Shown in pieces: positions 8,373-17,361 of a DNA stretch of 60,701 nt. The DNA lies in contig JABLTJ010000018.1 of assembly GCA_013166775.1 (NCBI GenBank), forward strand, positions 1 to 60,701. The letters are read 5' to 3'. The position numbers and the translations under genes were made by a program. The first letter of the stretch is position 1. Each line of letters begins with the position of its first letter. The notes under the pieces are model-generated. The model did no database searches. It saw only the letters and a list, made by a program, of their open reading frames with translations, and was not told the DNA's origin. Source of the DNA: Promethearchaeati archaeon. GTDB taxonomy: Archaea; Asgardarchaeota; Heimdallarchaeia; Heimdallarchaeales; Heimdallarchaeaceae.

Positions 8373-9614
8373 GTGGAAAAAGTGATAATTCAGTCTGTGA
8401 CAGCTAAATCATTAATTCGAACTAGTTCTCAGAGTCCAGCTCAAGTTCACTTTAATCCATATCAAGGTTGTTACCATGATTGTCGTTATTGTGATGGAAA
8501 ATCTGAAAGATATTATATGCATTATGACTTTACTAAGCGTGTAATCGTAAAAATCAATGCTCCTGAGCTATTAGAGAGATATCTCAAAAAGAAAGGATTC
8601 TTCCCTTATAACAGAGAATCTACTTCAACTATGATTGATTATGTTCCATCAATGAAAAACGGAGAATGTCTTAATCTTCCCCCTAAATTTCTGATTAGTA
8701 TGTTTGGGAACATTTGTGATGTTTACCAACCTGCTGAATCAAAATTTCAAATAACTCGAAAGCTTCTCAATGTTGCTTATGATTACGGTTTTCCTATACG
8801 ATTACTCACTAAAAGTAAACTAGTATTGAGAGATATAGATTTACTCAAAGATATTCAAAAAGACAGTTTCGCTCGAGTTGCATTTACTATCACACTTGCT
8901 GATGAAAAAACACAGAAAATATTCGAACCTCATGCAAGTTCAACACTGGAACGATTGGAAGCACTTAGAATATTGAGAAAAGAAGGAATTTCAGCAGGTG
9001 TTTATATTACTCCAGTAATTCCATTTATTGGAGATTCAGAAGAAAATCTCCATAGAATATTTCAAGGAGCAAAAGAAGCTGATGCTGAATTCATAATCAC
9101 AGGAGGATTAACTCTCAGACCAGGAAGAAATAAAAAAGAGTTTTTTGAAACATTAAAGAATTACAACCCGAGTATTCATTCACAATTCAAGAAATTATAT
9201 GGTAATAATCACAGGGGAGGTCAACCAGATCCCAAGGTAGCCAAAGAATACGATTTAATCGATATTATTAAAACAGGATATTTGTTAAGCAAGGAATATG
9301 GCATCACATTCTATGAACCAAGATACATTCCTCAAGGGCAAAAATGGAAAAATCTTCAGATTTCAACTGCTCTAGCAAGAATAGCTTTTCTCAAAGAACG
9401 AATAATGCATGAACAGGAAGGAATTGGAGAAATTCGAAAAGCAGCAGCTTATATCGAGAGAATGCATGATAACCTAGAACAGATGAATGAGAATGATTTG
9501 CATAATCTCCCCTTTAACCATCAGATTTTCGAAATTATCAAAGAGATTATTACTTCCAACTCATGTAAATATCTGGAATCTCGAAATGAATGGTCTAATT
9601 TGATTTACAATTGA
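8373..9614 (+). CDS. Radical SAM protein, SplB-like (COG1533 type)
   Basis: This 413-residue protein has the radical SAM cysteines in FNPYQGCYHDCRYCDGK (CxxxCxxC, residues about 27-37), preceded by SSQSPAQVHFNPYQGC as in spore photolyase-like/COG1533 proteins. Downstream are barrel strands such as FARVAFTITLADE, AGVYITPVIPFIGD and FIITGGLTLRPGR. It should bind a [4Fe-4S] cluster and cleave S-adenosylmethionine; the substrate is not evident. The GTG start at 8373 has no clear SD. The C-terminal 80 residues are helical. Confidence 0.8.
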   Translation: MEKVIIQSVTAKSLIRTSSQSPAQVHFNPYQGCYHDCRYCDGKSERYYMHYDFTKRVIVKINAPELLERYLKKKGFFPYNRESTSTMIDYVPSMKNGECLNLPPKFLISMFGNICDVYQPAESKFQITRKLLNVAYDYGFPIRLLTKSKLVLRDIDLLKDIQKDSFARVAFTITLADEKTQKIFEPHASSTLERLEALRILRKEGISAGVYITPVIPFIGDSEENLHRIFQGAKEADAEFIITGGLTLRPGRNKKEFFETLKNYNPSIHSQFKKLYGNNHRGGQPDPKVAKEYDLIDIIKTGYLLSKEYGITFYEPRYIPQGQKWKNLQISTALARIAFLKERIMHEQEGIGEIRKAAAYIERMHDNLEQMNENDLHNLPFNHQIFEIIKEIITSNSCKYLESRNEWSNLIYN

Positions 9615-9688
9615 TAAATTTGTATGGTTTTTTATTACTATTTTTAAAAATAGGCGATAACTTTTAAAAAACGTCAGAGAATTATGTA

Positions 9689-10558
9689 TTGAGTTCAATG
9701 AGTGAGATTGAAAAAATCAAAGACATATTTCCTAATGTAATTATTGGTGGAGTGAAATTCTCATCTTTTGATTCAATTCCTGATCAAAGCCTTCTGAAAA
9801 GCATTGATACACTTCTTTCAGTTGTTAAGAGGTCAAGAGAAGCTGGTGCGGAAGGTTGTTTGTTTTATCTATATAATGATGAAATGATACAGTTTTTGAA
9901 TCTTCTTCATACAGAAATCCCAGATTTTCCTATTATGATTTTAATCAAGTCAGAAGATATTAATTTCATTACTTCTCAATTAAACATACTAAATTTCAAA
10001 CCTTTAGCTGTTTTTCTGGATTTCTCACTTTCAGATCAACGTGACAATGATATTATCAATAAATATTCCAATGCTTTATCTAAATTCACCGAGTATATAG
10101 GTATTTATTCATTAGAACCGATTGGTTCAGTTTCATTTTTTATAACCTCTAATCCAGACATCAAACTCTTCATGTTCCCATTCAATATGCTTGGAATTGG
10201 GCTTCAAAATAGAAGCTTGATGGAAATGATAGTTAATTCTTCAGAAAACATCTATATTTCATCGAATCCATTAGCGGACAGAAAAATCAAACCTCGACAA
10301 GCATTTGAATATATTACAACTCATAGAATTCATAGTACTCTGATAGAATTAGGAGATTTGGAAGTAATTCTTGAATCAATAAAATATGCTAAATATTTCT
10401 TTGAAACACATGACTTCTTACAGATAGCCTTGGAATTCGAAGATCATTCAGAAGTATGTGATAATTGTGGATTGGGAATGTCAAGATACTATCCACCCAC
10501 TGGTGGAAGTTGGTGGTATTGTCCTCAATGTCAAGAGAAGAAAGAAGTTTCTCTGTAA
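9689..10558 (+). CDS. Uncharacterised barrel-like protein with C-terminal zinc ribbon
   Basis: This 289-residue protein has no family I recognise. Alternating strands and helices (NVIIGGVKF, FPIMILIKS, PLAVFLDFS, YIGIYSLEP, STLIELGDLE) suggest a TIM-barrel-like fold. It ends in a zinc ribbon CDNCG...CPQC at about residues 257-283. The start may be TTG 9689 (about 25 nt after an AT-rich TATA-like box, leaderless) or ATG 9698. The following zinc-ribbon/RING-like gene begins 14 nt later on the same strand, so the two are probably co-transcribed and may share a partner. Confidence 0.7.
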   Translation: MSSMSEIEKIKDIFPNVIIGGVKFSSFDSIPDQSLLKSIDTLLSVVKRSREAGAEGCLFYLYNDEMIQFLNLLHTEIPDFPIMILIKSEDINFITSQLNILNFKPLAVFLDFSLSDQRDNDIINKYSNALSKFTEYIGIYSLEPIGSVSFFITSNPDIKLFMFPFNMLGIGLQNRSLMEMIVNSSENIYISSNPLADRKIKPRQAFEYITTHRIHSTLIELGDLEVILESIKYAKYFFETHDFLQIALEFEDHSEVCDNCGLGMSRYYPPTGGSWWYCPQCQEKKEVSL

Positions 10559-10572
10559 AGTAGGTGAGCTAG

Positions 10573-11178
10573 CTGAGACCATGTCAATTCTGTTCAAAAG
10601 ATATACCTGAAGTAAGTGTTTTTTGTCCATATTGTGGAAAACAAGTGCATGATGAGCAAGAAGTAATAGAGGAAGTCGAAGAGGAAATGGAAGAGAAAGC
10701 AACAATTTCTGATAAAATCGGAAACGGTTTGCAAAGAACAATTAAGAATTTCCGAAAGCAATTTACATCATTTTTAGGTAATTTAGAAGAACAAGTTCAG
10801 AATTCAAACTCTCTCTCTTATGTTAATAAAGATAAAGTAGCAAATGCACTAAATAAATTCAAAGGGAAAATAAGTGTAAAAACAAACGAGAGTAAAGTTA
10901 ACGAAATTCAAGAATGGGCTAAATTTGTTGATGAAGCTATTTCCGGTGATAAATGTATTATCTGTTTGCAGCCATTTGAAATAGAAAAGAAAGAAAAAAT
11001 TGATGTAATCCTATGTCCAAATTGCAGCTATGCTGGACATCCAGATCATTTTATAAAATGGCTAAAAAAGAAATCTTCATGCCCAATGTGTAGAGAAAAA
11101 TTAAGCAAATCGACTCTTGAACATGGCTTTTTAGAAAACAAGAATAACGAATTAGTTTTTAGCTCTTCTTTGCATTAA
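10573..11178 (+). CDS. Zinc-ribbon plus RING-like finger protein, apparent CTG start
   Basis: This 201-residue protein starts with a zinc ribbon (C4-x2-C7, C18-x2-C21), followed by a glutamate-rich helical middle. A RING-like finger follows: C128-x2-C131, C148-x2-C151, H156-x2-H159, C170-x2-C173, with the FIKWL...CPMCREKL ending typical of RING domains. The frame is closed by TAG at 10570 and has no ATG, GTG or TTG before the ribbon. CTG 10573 lies 5 nt behind GGTGA, so initiation at CTG is favoured; the next standard start (GTG 10645) would remove the ribbon. A role as an E3-like or scaffold protein is inference. The spacing of the third ligand pair departs from a classical RING-H2. Confidence 0.65.
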   Translation: MRPCQFCSKDIPEVSVFCPYCGKQVHDEQEVIEEVEEEMEEKATISDKIGNGLQRTIKNFRKQFTSFLGNLEEQVQNSNSLSYVNKDKVANALNKFKGKISVKTNESKVNEIQEWAKFVDEAISGDKCIICLQPFEIEKKEKIDVILCPNCSYAGHPDHFIKWLKKKSSCPMCREKLSKSTLEHGFLENKNNELVFSSSLH

Positions 11179-11186
11179 GCTGCAAA
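11169..11186. promoter_or_regulatory. Inverted repeat TTTGCA-N6-TGCAAA upstream of pyrB
   Basis: TTTGCA (11169-11174), spacer TTAAGC and TGCAAA (11181-11186) form a perfect 6-bp inverted repeat with a 6-nt spacer. It overlaps the stop codon of the RING-like gene and lies about 67 nt before the pyrB start. The same architecture occurs at the purine operon and its divergent regulator gene, so this is a candidate shared operator. Confidence 0.5.
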
Positions 11187-11253
11187 TTTTCTAAGGCTAT
11201 ACGATATCTTTTTTAACTACACAAATAAATCTTGTTTAAAACTTTGATTTATT

Positions 11254-12171
11254 ATGAGACCAAAACATTTGTTCTCTGTAAGAGATATATCCAAAGAAGA
11301 TATGGAAGGGATTTTTCATTTAGCATTATCTATCGAAAACAATCCAAAGGATTTTGCGAAGATTTGTGAGGGCAAAATACTAGCTACACTTTTCTTTGAA
11401 CCAAGTACAAGAACTAAGTTATCATTTGAAAGTGCAATGTTACGATTAGGAGGTCAAATTTTAGGTTTTTCTAGTGCTAAGGTTAGTAGTGCAGCTAAAG
11501 ATGAAAGTATAGCAGATACTATCAGAATGATCAATTCTTATGCACACATAGCTGTTATTCGTCATTTCATAGAAGGTATCGGAGAGATAGCTCAGAAATT
11601 TGCAACTATTCCCATTTTGTCAGGAGGAACAGGAACCCAAGAACATCCCACTCAAGCATTACTTGATATGTACACAATTCAAAAAGAATTTAAGAAAATT
11701 GAGAATCTAAATATTGGAGTGATGGGTGATTTGTTATATGGACGAACAATTCCTTCATTATTGTATTCTTTAACCAAATATGACAATGTTAATGTACATT
11801 TAATATCCCCACCTGCATTAAGAATCAGAAAGAATGTCGAATTACGACTTCAAGACGCAGGTTTTAATTATCAAATGACTGAGAATCTTAAAGATGTTAT
11901 AGATGAGTTAGATGTTTTATATGTTACCAGGATCCAGAAAGAAAGATTTCCTGATCCCACTGATTATGAACGATTAAAGGGTGCATATCATATAAAACCT
12001 GAAGATATGCATAATGCTAAGGATAATCTCATTATTCTACACCCTCTTCCTAGAGTTGGAGAAATTGACTATAAAATCGATGAGCACAAATCATCAAGAT
12101 ATTTCCAACAAGCTCAAAATGGAGTTTGGGTAAGAATGGCTTTAATTCTAAAATTTTTGGATTTGGGTTAA
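11254..12171 (+). CDS. pyrB: Aspartate carbamoyltransferase catalytic subunit
   Basis: This 305-residue enzyme makes carbamoyl-aspartate from carbamoyl phosphate and aspartate, the first committed step of pyrimidine synthesis. It has the carbamoyl-phosphate loop FFEPSTRTKLSFESAM (residues about 48-62), HPTQALLDMYTI (about 130) and HPLPRVGEIDYKID (about 265), all conserved. Length is normal. The start is probably leaderless: an AAATAAATC box lies about 25-30 nt upstream. pyrI follows after 1 nt, which indicates the allosteric holoenzyme. Confidence 0.97.
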   Translation: MRPKHLFSVRDISKEDMEGIFHLALSIENNPKDFAKICEGKILATLFFEPSTRTKLSFESAMLRLGGQILGFSSAKVSSAAKDESIADTIRMINSYAHIAVIRHFIEGIGEIAQKFATIPILSGGTGTQEHPTQALLDMYTIQKEFKKIENLNIGVMGDLLYGRTIPSLLYSLTKYDNVNVHLISPPALRIRKNVELRLQDAGFNYQMTENLKDVIDELDVLYVTRIQKERFPDPTDYERLKGAYHIKPEDMHNAKDNLIILHPLPRVGEIDYKIDEHKSSRYFQQAQNGVWVRMALILKFLDLG

Positions 12172-12172
12172 A

Positions 12173-12643
12173 ATGAAAGACGAAAATGATAAGTTAATCG
12201 TAAGAAAAATTCAAGAAGGAACAGTTATTGATAGAATTCCTCCAGGTAAAGCTTTGAAAGTTCTGGAAGTTTTAGGCGTTGATGCCAATTATCCTTATGC
12301 AGTTGCACTTGCTATGAGAGTACCCTCAAGAAAAATATCTTTGAAAGATTTTGTAAAAATCAAAGGTAAAGCTTTAACTGAACAAGAGATTCAGAAACTT
12401 TCTTTTATTGCTCCAACAGCTACTGTAAACATAATCGAAGATTTCAATGTGAAGGAAAAAGTTTTACTCCAGATTCCTAACCATGTTGAAGAGTTCATTG
12501 ATTGCTTGAATCCAAATTGTGTTTCAAACACACGCGAACCTATTGTCTCATCTTTTGACATTGTATCAAAAGATCCTCTCATTCTAAGATGTACATACTG
12601 CGATAGGATTATTGAACAACAATATCTTACAAGGAAATTGTAA
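12173..12643 (+). CDS. pyrI: Aspartate carbamoyltransferase regulatory subunit
   Basis: This 156-residue subunit has the N-terminal nucleotide-binding domain (VIDRIPPGKALKVLEVLG) and a C-terminal zinc domain with CLNPNC and CTYC, the four cysteines that hold PyrI to PyrB. It confers CTP/ATP feedback control on aspartate carbamoyltransferase. It starts directly after the pyrB stop. The gene ends 29 nt from the convergent end of purD. Confidence 0.96.
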   Translation: MKDENDKLIVRKIQEGTVIDRIPPGKALKVLEVLGVDANYPYAVALAMRVPSRKISLKDFVKIKGKALTEQEIQKLSFIAPTATVNIIEDFNVKEKVLLQIPNHVEEFIDCLNPNCVSNTREPIVSSFDIVSKDPLILRCTYCDRIIEQQYLTRKL

Positions 12644-12672
12644 GATCATTTTTTCATTAATGGTTTTTTATT

Positions 12673-13926
12673 TCAAAGCAAAGAACCGATATCCTTACGA
12701 TAGAATAAATTCCCTTTTATCTTTGAAATATTTTCAGCTATTTTCTCTCTAGCATCTTCAAGCTCATCCCCAGTTCCCACTAGTGCAATTGAACGACTTT
12801 TTGTAGTTCTGATCGATTTTTTCAATCTATATACAGAAGCGAAATAGAGATCGATATCTTCTGATTCCTCAATCTGTATTTCCTCAGCTGAAGCTGGTGA
12901 TTCTGGATATCCATTGGGAACTAAATAAGTACAAACAGTTGCTAATTTACTGAATTCAGCGGTTTTAAGATTTCCATCTGTAATTTGCATCGATAGTTTA
13001 TTGAAATCAGTATCAAGTAATTTTAGGACATTCAGTGCCTCAGGATCACCAAATCTAACATTGAATTCTATGAGATAAATGCTATCATCTGTTTTCATAA
13101 ATTGCCCATAAAGAATACCTCGATATTTAGTTCCTGTCTGTTTTTCCAGGGCAAACATAGTTTTTCTCAGAATATCTAGAGCATATTCCTTATCGGAATT
13201 AGTTAAGTATGGTAATGTATGCTTTGATAAGCTATATGAACCCATACTCCCAGTATTTGGTCCCTCTTCATTTTCATACGCTCGTTTGTAATCTCTAACT
13301 AATGGCATTGGTACTATTGAGTTTCCATCAGCAAAAATTTGCATAGAAAATTCCTTACCTACTTTCTTTTCTTCAACCAGAAATTCATTATTCTTAGTTA
13401 GTAATTCTCGAGCATAGTCTTTTGCTTCTCTGAAAGTAGTAAAATGATCACCAAATACTCTAACTCCTTTCCCTCCAGTTAAACCATCAGGTTTGATAGC
13501 AATCTCCATACCAAATTCCTTTATTGCATTTGCTAAATCATCAATTGAGCTACAAATTGTATAAGGTATATTTCCAGGGATATCATAAGCATCCATAAGA
13601 CATCGAGTGAAAATCTTACTTGATTCAATTCTTGCGACTTCTTTTCGAGGACCACATGTAGGTACATTCAATTTATCTTCAAGATAATTAGATATTCCAT
13701 TTGCTAGTGGATTTTCAGGACCAATTATAGCATAATCTACTTTCTTGAAGACATCTAGTTTTGAAAAATCTGATAAATCACCCAAAACAAATTTCTTTGA
13801 GATATCAGCTATTCCAGGATTTTCTCTTTCCATATAAGAATAGAGTTTACCATCATTTTCCACTATCTTTTTTGCAATTGCGTGCTCTCTAGCACCATTT
13901 CCAACTAAAAGAACCTTATACGACAT
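12673..13926 (-). CDS. purD: Phosphoribosylamine--glycine ligase (GAR synthetase)
   Basis: This 417-residue ATP-grasp enzyme has an N-terminal VLLVGNGAREHAIA, the ATP-binding loop KPDGLTGGKGVRVFGD near residue 165, and the metal/ATP site IEFNVRFGDPE near residue 290. It converts phosphoribosylamine and glycine to GAR, the second step of purine synthesis. It is the last gene of the leftward purine operon. The start ATG overlaps the purF stop by one base and has a GAGGAG SD inside purF. Confidence 0.96.
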   Translation of the reverse strand: MSYKVLLVGNGAREHAIAKKIVENDGKLYSYMERENPGIADISKKFVLGDLSDFSKLDVFKKVDYAIIGPENPLANGISNYLEDKLNVPTCGPRKEVARIESSKIFTRCLMDAYDIPGNIPYTICSSIDDLANAIKEFGMEIAIKPDGLTGGKGVRVFGDHFTTFREAKDYARELLTKNNEFLVEEKKVGKEFSMQIFADGNSIVPMPLVRDYKRAYENEEGPNTGSMGSYSLSKHTLPYLTNSDKEYALDILRKTMFALEKQTGTKYRGILYGQFMKTDDSIYLIEFNVRFGDPEALNVLKLLDTDFNKLSMQITDGNLKTAEFSKLATVCTYLVPNGYPESPASAEEIQIEESEDIDLYFASVYRLKKSIRTTKSRSIALVGTGDELEDAREKIAENISKIKGNLFYRKDIGSLL

Positions 13927-15323
13927 TAATTTAACTCCTCATAATGACTTCTACCATTTAGTTCACCATTTAGATATTTTATCCGGATTTCTTGAGCAAA
14001 AGGAGTTGGATAACTTCCTGAAAGGCAAGCAGTGCAAATATCTGATAAACCAATTGACTTCTTTAATGAATCAATACTCTGATAATAGATTTGATCAACA
14101 TCAAGAATTTCTTTAATCTCCTCAACAGTATTCCCAGATGCAATTAGCTCTTCATCTGTGGGGAAATCAATTCCGTAATAGCATGCGAATCGGATAGCAG
14201 GACAAGTTAAAGCAAAATAAATCTTGTTCGCTCCCAATTCTCTTAAATCCTGAACAATTTTCTTACTAGTTAATCCTCTAACTATAGAATCATCAACAAC
14301 GAGAATATTTTTTCCTTTGATATATTTTGTAGTATACAGATATTTTCTTTTTGCAACTCTTGTTCTCTCTTCCTCACTTTTCATGATGAAAGTTCTCTGC
14401 AAATATCTGTTTTTTATAATTGCTTCCCTCACTGGTATATTGAGAATTTCAGATAATCCTTGAGACGCTGGTCTTGAAGTATCAGGTACTGGAATAATAA
14501 AATCGATGTTCATGTTATCATTCTTTATTCGGTTTCCTAACTCTTGTCCGAGTTGCAACCGAACATCATAAACCAGCTTATTTTCAATTATTGAACATGG
14601 ATTTGCAAAATAAACATACTCAAACATACAATGTGCATGATCATGTTTTAGCAACTCTTCTCTTTTCCATTTATTGTTGGAAAAAAATATAATCTCACCT
14701 GGTTTTATTGTATCGATTTCCTTGATATGCATGTTTTGTAGAACTACACTTTCTGATGCAACAACAGTTACCTTACTATTGCTTCCAATAACTAGAGGTC
14801 GTATTCCTCTAGGATCTCGGAAGGAGAATATTTCGTCCTTCAACATTCCTATAATCGAATAACTACCATCAACTTTCTCCATAAATTCAAGAACAGCTGT
14901 TTTAATATATCCTTGGAATTCATTGATTAAATTCCCAAGGAATTCAACAATAAAATCTGAATCACTTTCAAAATTTTTATCTGATAAGTTTGATGTGTTT
15001 GTAATATTGCCATTATGAACTATAACTAATTTTCCATACGCTGTTGAATAAACAAATGGTTGTGCAAAGATTTCAATGTTTGAGCTATCAGTTCTTGTTC
15101 CAAAAGTAGGATATCTCGTTGCCCCTAGAACATATTCTACTTCTTTTTCTTCATCCAATTCTAGCAAATCAGGATAACTGTCTTTCTTCGAAATTCCAAT
15201 CTCTTTATTGCTTTCAAGCCATGCAAGACCACTAGCATCTTGGCCTCTATGAGTCAACATTTGGAGCAAGATTTTTCCTTGTCTAAGTGTTGATTGGCCT
15301 TTTAAGGCGAGCACTCCACACAT
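13926..15323 (-). CDS. purF: Amidophosphoribosyltransferase
   Basis: This 465-residue enzyme catalyses the first step of purine synthesis (PRPP plus glutamine to phosphoribosylamine). The catalytic Cys is residue 2 (MCGVLALKG) with no propeptide. The PRPP loop is NILVVDDSIVRG near residue 340. Late cysteines in DICTACLSGSYPTP match the ligands of the [4Fe-4S] cluster in B. subtilis-type enzymes, so an oxygen-sensitive cluster is likely. It overlaps purN by one base upstream and purD by one base downstream, showing tight translational coupling. Confidence 0.96.
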   Translation of the reverse strand: MCGVLALKGQSTLRQGKILLQMLTHRGQDASGLAWLESNKEIGISKKDSYPDLLELDEEKEVEYVLGATRYPTFGTRTDSSNIEIFAQPFVYSTAYGKLVIVHNGNITNTSNLSDKNFESDSDFIVEFLGNLINEFQGYIKTAVLEFMEKVDGSYSIIGMLKDEIFSFRDPRGIRPLVIGSNSKVTVVASESVVLQNMHIKEIDTIKPGEIIFFSNNKWKREELLKHDHAHCMFEYVYFANPCSIIENKLVYDVRLQLGQELGNRIKNDNMNIDFIIPVPDTSRPASQGLSEILNIPVREAIIKNRYLQRTFIMKSEEERTRVAKRKYLYTTKYIKGKNILVVDDSIVRGLTSKKIVQDLRELGANKIYFALTCPAIRFACYYGIDFPTDEELIASGNTVEEIKEILDVDQIYYQSIDSLKKSIGLSDICTACLSGSYPTPFAQEIRIKYLNGELNGRSHYEELN

Positions 15324-15928
15324 TATTTCACTATCCTAACTTTGTTATGTTCAATTTTCACTTTATCTTCCGAAATCATTTTGATAGAAAGAGGAAGAAG
15401 TCTATGTTCTTCTTTTAGAATCTTTTCCGAAAGGGAAAATTCTGAATCATCCTCTGCAATATCAACAGCTTCCTGTAGAATTATTGGTCCTGCATCAATT
15501 TGTTCATTGACGAAATGAACTGTACAACCAGAGATTCGAGCACCAAAATCAAGAGCTTGTTTCTGTGCTTTCAAACCAGGAAATGAAGGAAGAAGTGAAG
15601 GGTGGATATTAATTATTTTATTTTTGAATTTGTTTATGAAATTTGGAGATAAAATTCTCATAAATCCCGCTAAAACTATTAAATCAATACCATGATTCTG
15701 AATGATTCCTTCTAATTCCTTCTCATATGCTTCTTTTGTTTTGAAGTTATTTGCTTCCAAGCTAATTGTCTTTTTACCATAGGATTTAGCAATTTCAATG
15801 CCTTTTGCTTTTGAATTATTGGAAACTACAATAATCACTTTTGCTTGACCTAATAGATGTGTTTTTTCAGCATCTAATATAGCCTTTAGATTTGATCCTC
15901 TTCCTGAAATTAGAACTGCAACCTTCAT
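15323..15928 (-). CDS. purN: Phosphoribosylglycinamide formyltransferase, folate-dependent
   Basis: This 201-residue GAR transformylase has MKVAVLISGRGSNLKAIL at the start, NIHPSLLPSFPG at about residue 107 and the HFVNEQIDAGPII segment, including the catalytic Asn/His/Asp set of PurN. It uses 10-formyl-tetrahydrofolate, unlike the formate-dependent PurT found in some other archaea. ATG 15928 is favoured because AAGGTGAAAAT stands just before it; a longer frame to 15997 would overlap purM. Confidence 0.94.
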   Translation of the reverse strand: MKVAVLISGRGSNLKAILDAEKTHLLGQAKVIIVVSNNSKAKGIEIAKSYGKKTISLEANNFKTKEAYEKELEGIIQNHGIDLIVLAGFMRILSPNFINKFKNKIINIHPSLLPSFPGLKAQKQALDFGARISGCTVHFVNEQIDAGPIILQEAVDIAEDDSEFSLSEKILKEEHRLLPLSIKMISEDKVKIEHNKVRIVK

Positions 15929-15932
15929 ATTT

Positions 15933-16970
15933 TCACCTTGAAAAAACGATATCATATTGTGGAATGGAGATAATCGGATCATTGACAATTTTTCCAATTA
16001 TCTGAGTTTCATAATATCGATTTAATAATCCGAGAGCTTTTTCTGTTTCTTTCTTAGGGATTACGATAACAAAACCAATTCCCATGTTGAATACTGAATA
16101 CATCTCGTGATAAGATATGTTTCCAAGTTTTCTAATCTCCTCGAAAATTTCATGGGGTTGTGGTACTTGTCTTAATTCAAATCCATAATTAGTTATCCTA
16201 AATAATTTCTTAAGACCACTACCGGTTATATGAGCAAGACCATGAACCTCACATTTACTCAGAAGTTCTTCTATAGCATCGGTGTATATTCTTGTAGGTG
16301 TTAGAAGTTCATCTTGAAGAGTCTTCCCCCAAGGCAGCTCTTCTGATAATTCATATTTTACTCCTAAAACCTTTCTTGCAATCGTAAAACCATTTGAATG
16401 AATTCCACTACTAGATATACCTAAAACTATATCTCCAACCTGAATTCCTGAACCATCAATGACCTTATCTAAGGATATTATTCCTAAAGCCGTACCTGCT
16501 AAATCAAATGTGTCATTTCTTTTTGCTAGCATTTCAGGAACAGTTGCTAATTCTCCTCCCAATAAAGGTATCCTAGCTATTTCACACCCCTTATAGACAC
16601 CTTTTATTATTTCTTCGATTACTTCCTCATCTAGACTTGAAACTGCTAAATAATCCACGAAAGCTTTGGGTAGAATTCCCATTGAAAGAAGATCATTTAC
16701 ATTCATAGCAACACAATCAATTCCAACAGTATCATATTTTTTAGCAGCTAATGCAATTAGAATTTTAGTTCCTACTCCATCAGAAGCCATAGCTAAACCA
16801 TAATCACCTAATTTTATCATATTGGCATAATGATTTTCTTTAGATACGACTTCTCCAAATGAATAGGTTTTTTTAACATACTCATTAATTTTCTTCAGAA
16901 CTCTAGCTTCTACTGATAAGTCAATACCAGCTTCTGCGTAAGTGGAAGGTATATTATTTTCATCTATCAT
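15933..16970 (-). CDS. purM: Phosphoribosylformylglycinamidine cyclo-ligase (AIR synthetase)
   Basis: This 345-residue enzyme has SYAEAGID-like TYAEAGIDLSVEA at the N-terminus, MASDGVGTKILIA near residue 65 and DIVLGISSSGIHSNGFTIAR near residue 175, the PurM signatures. It closes the imidazole ring to give AIR. ATG 16970 is chosen because GGTTGA-ATAAA precedes it; an earlier ATG at 16979 would overlap purE. It lies between purE and purN in the operon. Confidence 0.95.
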   Translation of the reverse strand: MIDENNIPSTYAEAGIDLSVEARVLKKINEYVKKTYSFGEVVSKENHYANMIKLGDYGLAMASDGVGTKILIALAAKKYDTVGIDCVAMNVNDLLSMGILPKAFVDYLAVSSLDEEVIEEIIKGVYKGCEIARIPLLGGELATVPEMLAKRNDTFDLAGTALGIISLDKVIDGSGIQVGDIVLGISSSGIHSNGFTIARKVLGVKYELSEELPWGKTLQDELLTPTRIYTDAIEELLSKCEVHGLAHITGSGLKKLFRITNYGFELRQVPQPHEIFEEIRKLGNISYHEMYSVFNMGIGFVIVIPKKETEKALGLLNRYYETQIIGKIVNDPIISIPQYDIVFSR

Positions 16971-16971
16971 T

Positions 16972-17361
16972 TTATTCAACCTTTTTTACACCTAGAATTC
17001 TAAGAGCCAAATACGCTGCATTTTGACCATTATCTATACCAACTGTGGCAACAGGCACTCCCTTTGGCATTTGTACTATAGATAATAATGCATCTAATCC
17101 ATCTAGAGCAGTTGAAACTGGTACTCCTATAACTGGTTTTTCTGTAAGTGAAGCAACAACTCCAGGTAGAGCAGCAGATAAACCTGCTATACAAATAAAA
17201 ATCTCTGAAACCGATGATTTTACTTTCTCTACTAATTTATCATGATCTCTGTGAGCTGAGAGATATTCAATTGTGAAAGGAGTTTTATGCTTTTGTAGAA
17301 CTGTTGTTACCTTATTCACTATTTTCTCGTCACTCTTACTTCCACCGATAATTTCAATCAT
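16972..17361 (-). CDS. purE: PurE, 5-(carboxyamino)imidazole/AIR carboxylase family
   Basis: This 129-residue protein has the PurE fold: [12 protein letters not shown] at the start, [12 protein letters not shown] at about residue 37, [17 protein letters not shown] and [27 protein letters not shown]. It supplies CAIR for PurC. There is no purK in the window, and the SAHRDHD loop differs from the common SAHRTP of class I enzymes, so direct CO2 carboxylation of AIR (class II) is possible but cannot be decided here. The start overlaps the end of purL by 8 bp; ATG 17370 is an alternative start. Confidence 0.9.
   Translation of the reverse strand: MIEIIGGSKSDEKIVNKVTTVLQKHKTPFTIEYLSAHRDHDKLVEKVKSSVSEIFICIAGLSAALPGVVASLTEKPVIGVPVSTALDGLDALLSIVQMPKGVPVATVGIDNGQNAAYLALRILGVKKVE

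Noticed and set aside
13926..13926. Frameshift between purF and purD
   Set aside because: The one-base stop/start overlap is a normal coupled junction; both proteins are full length.
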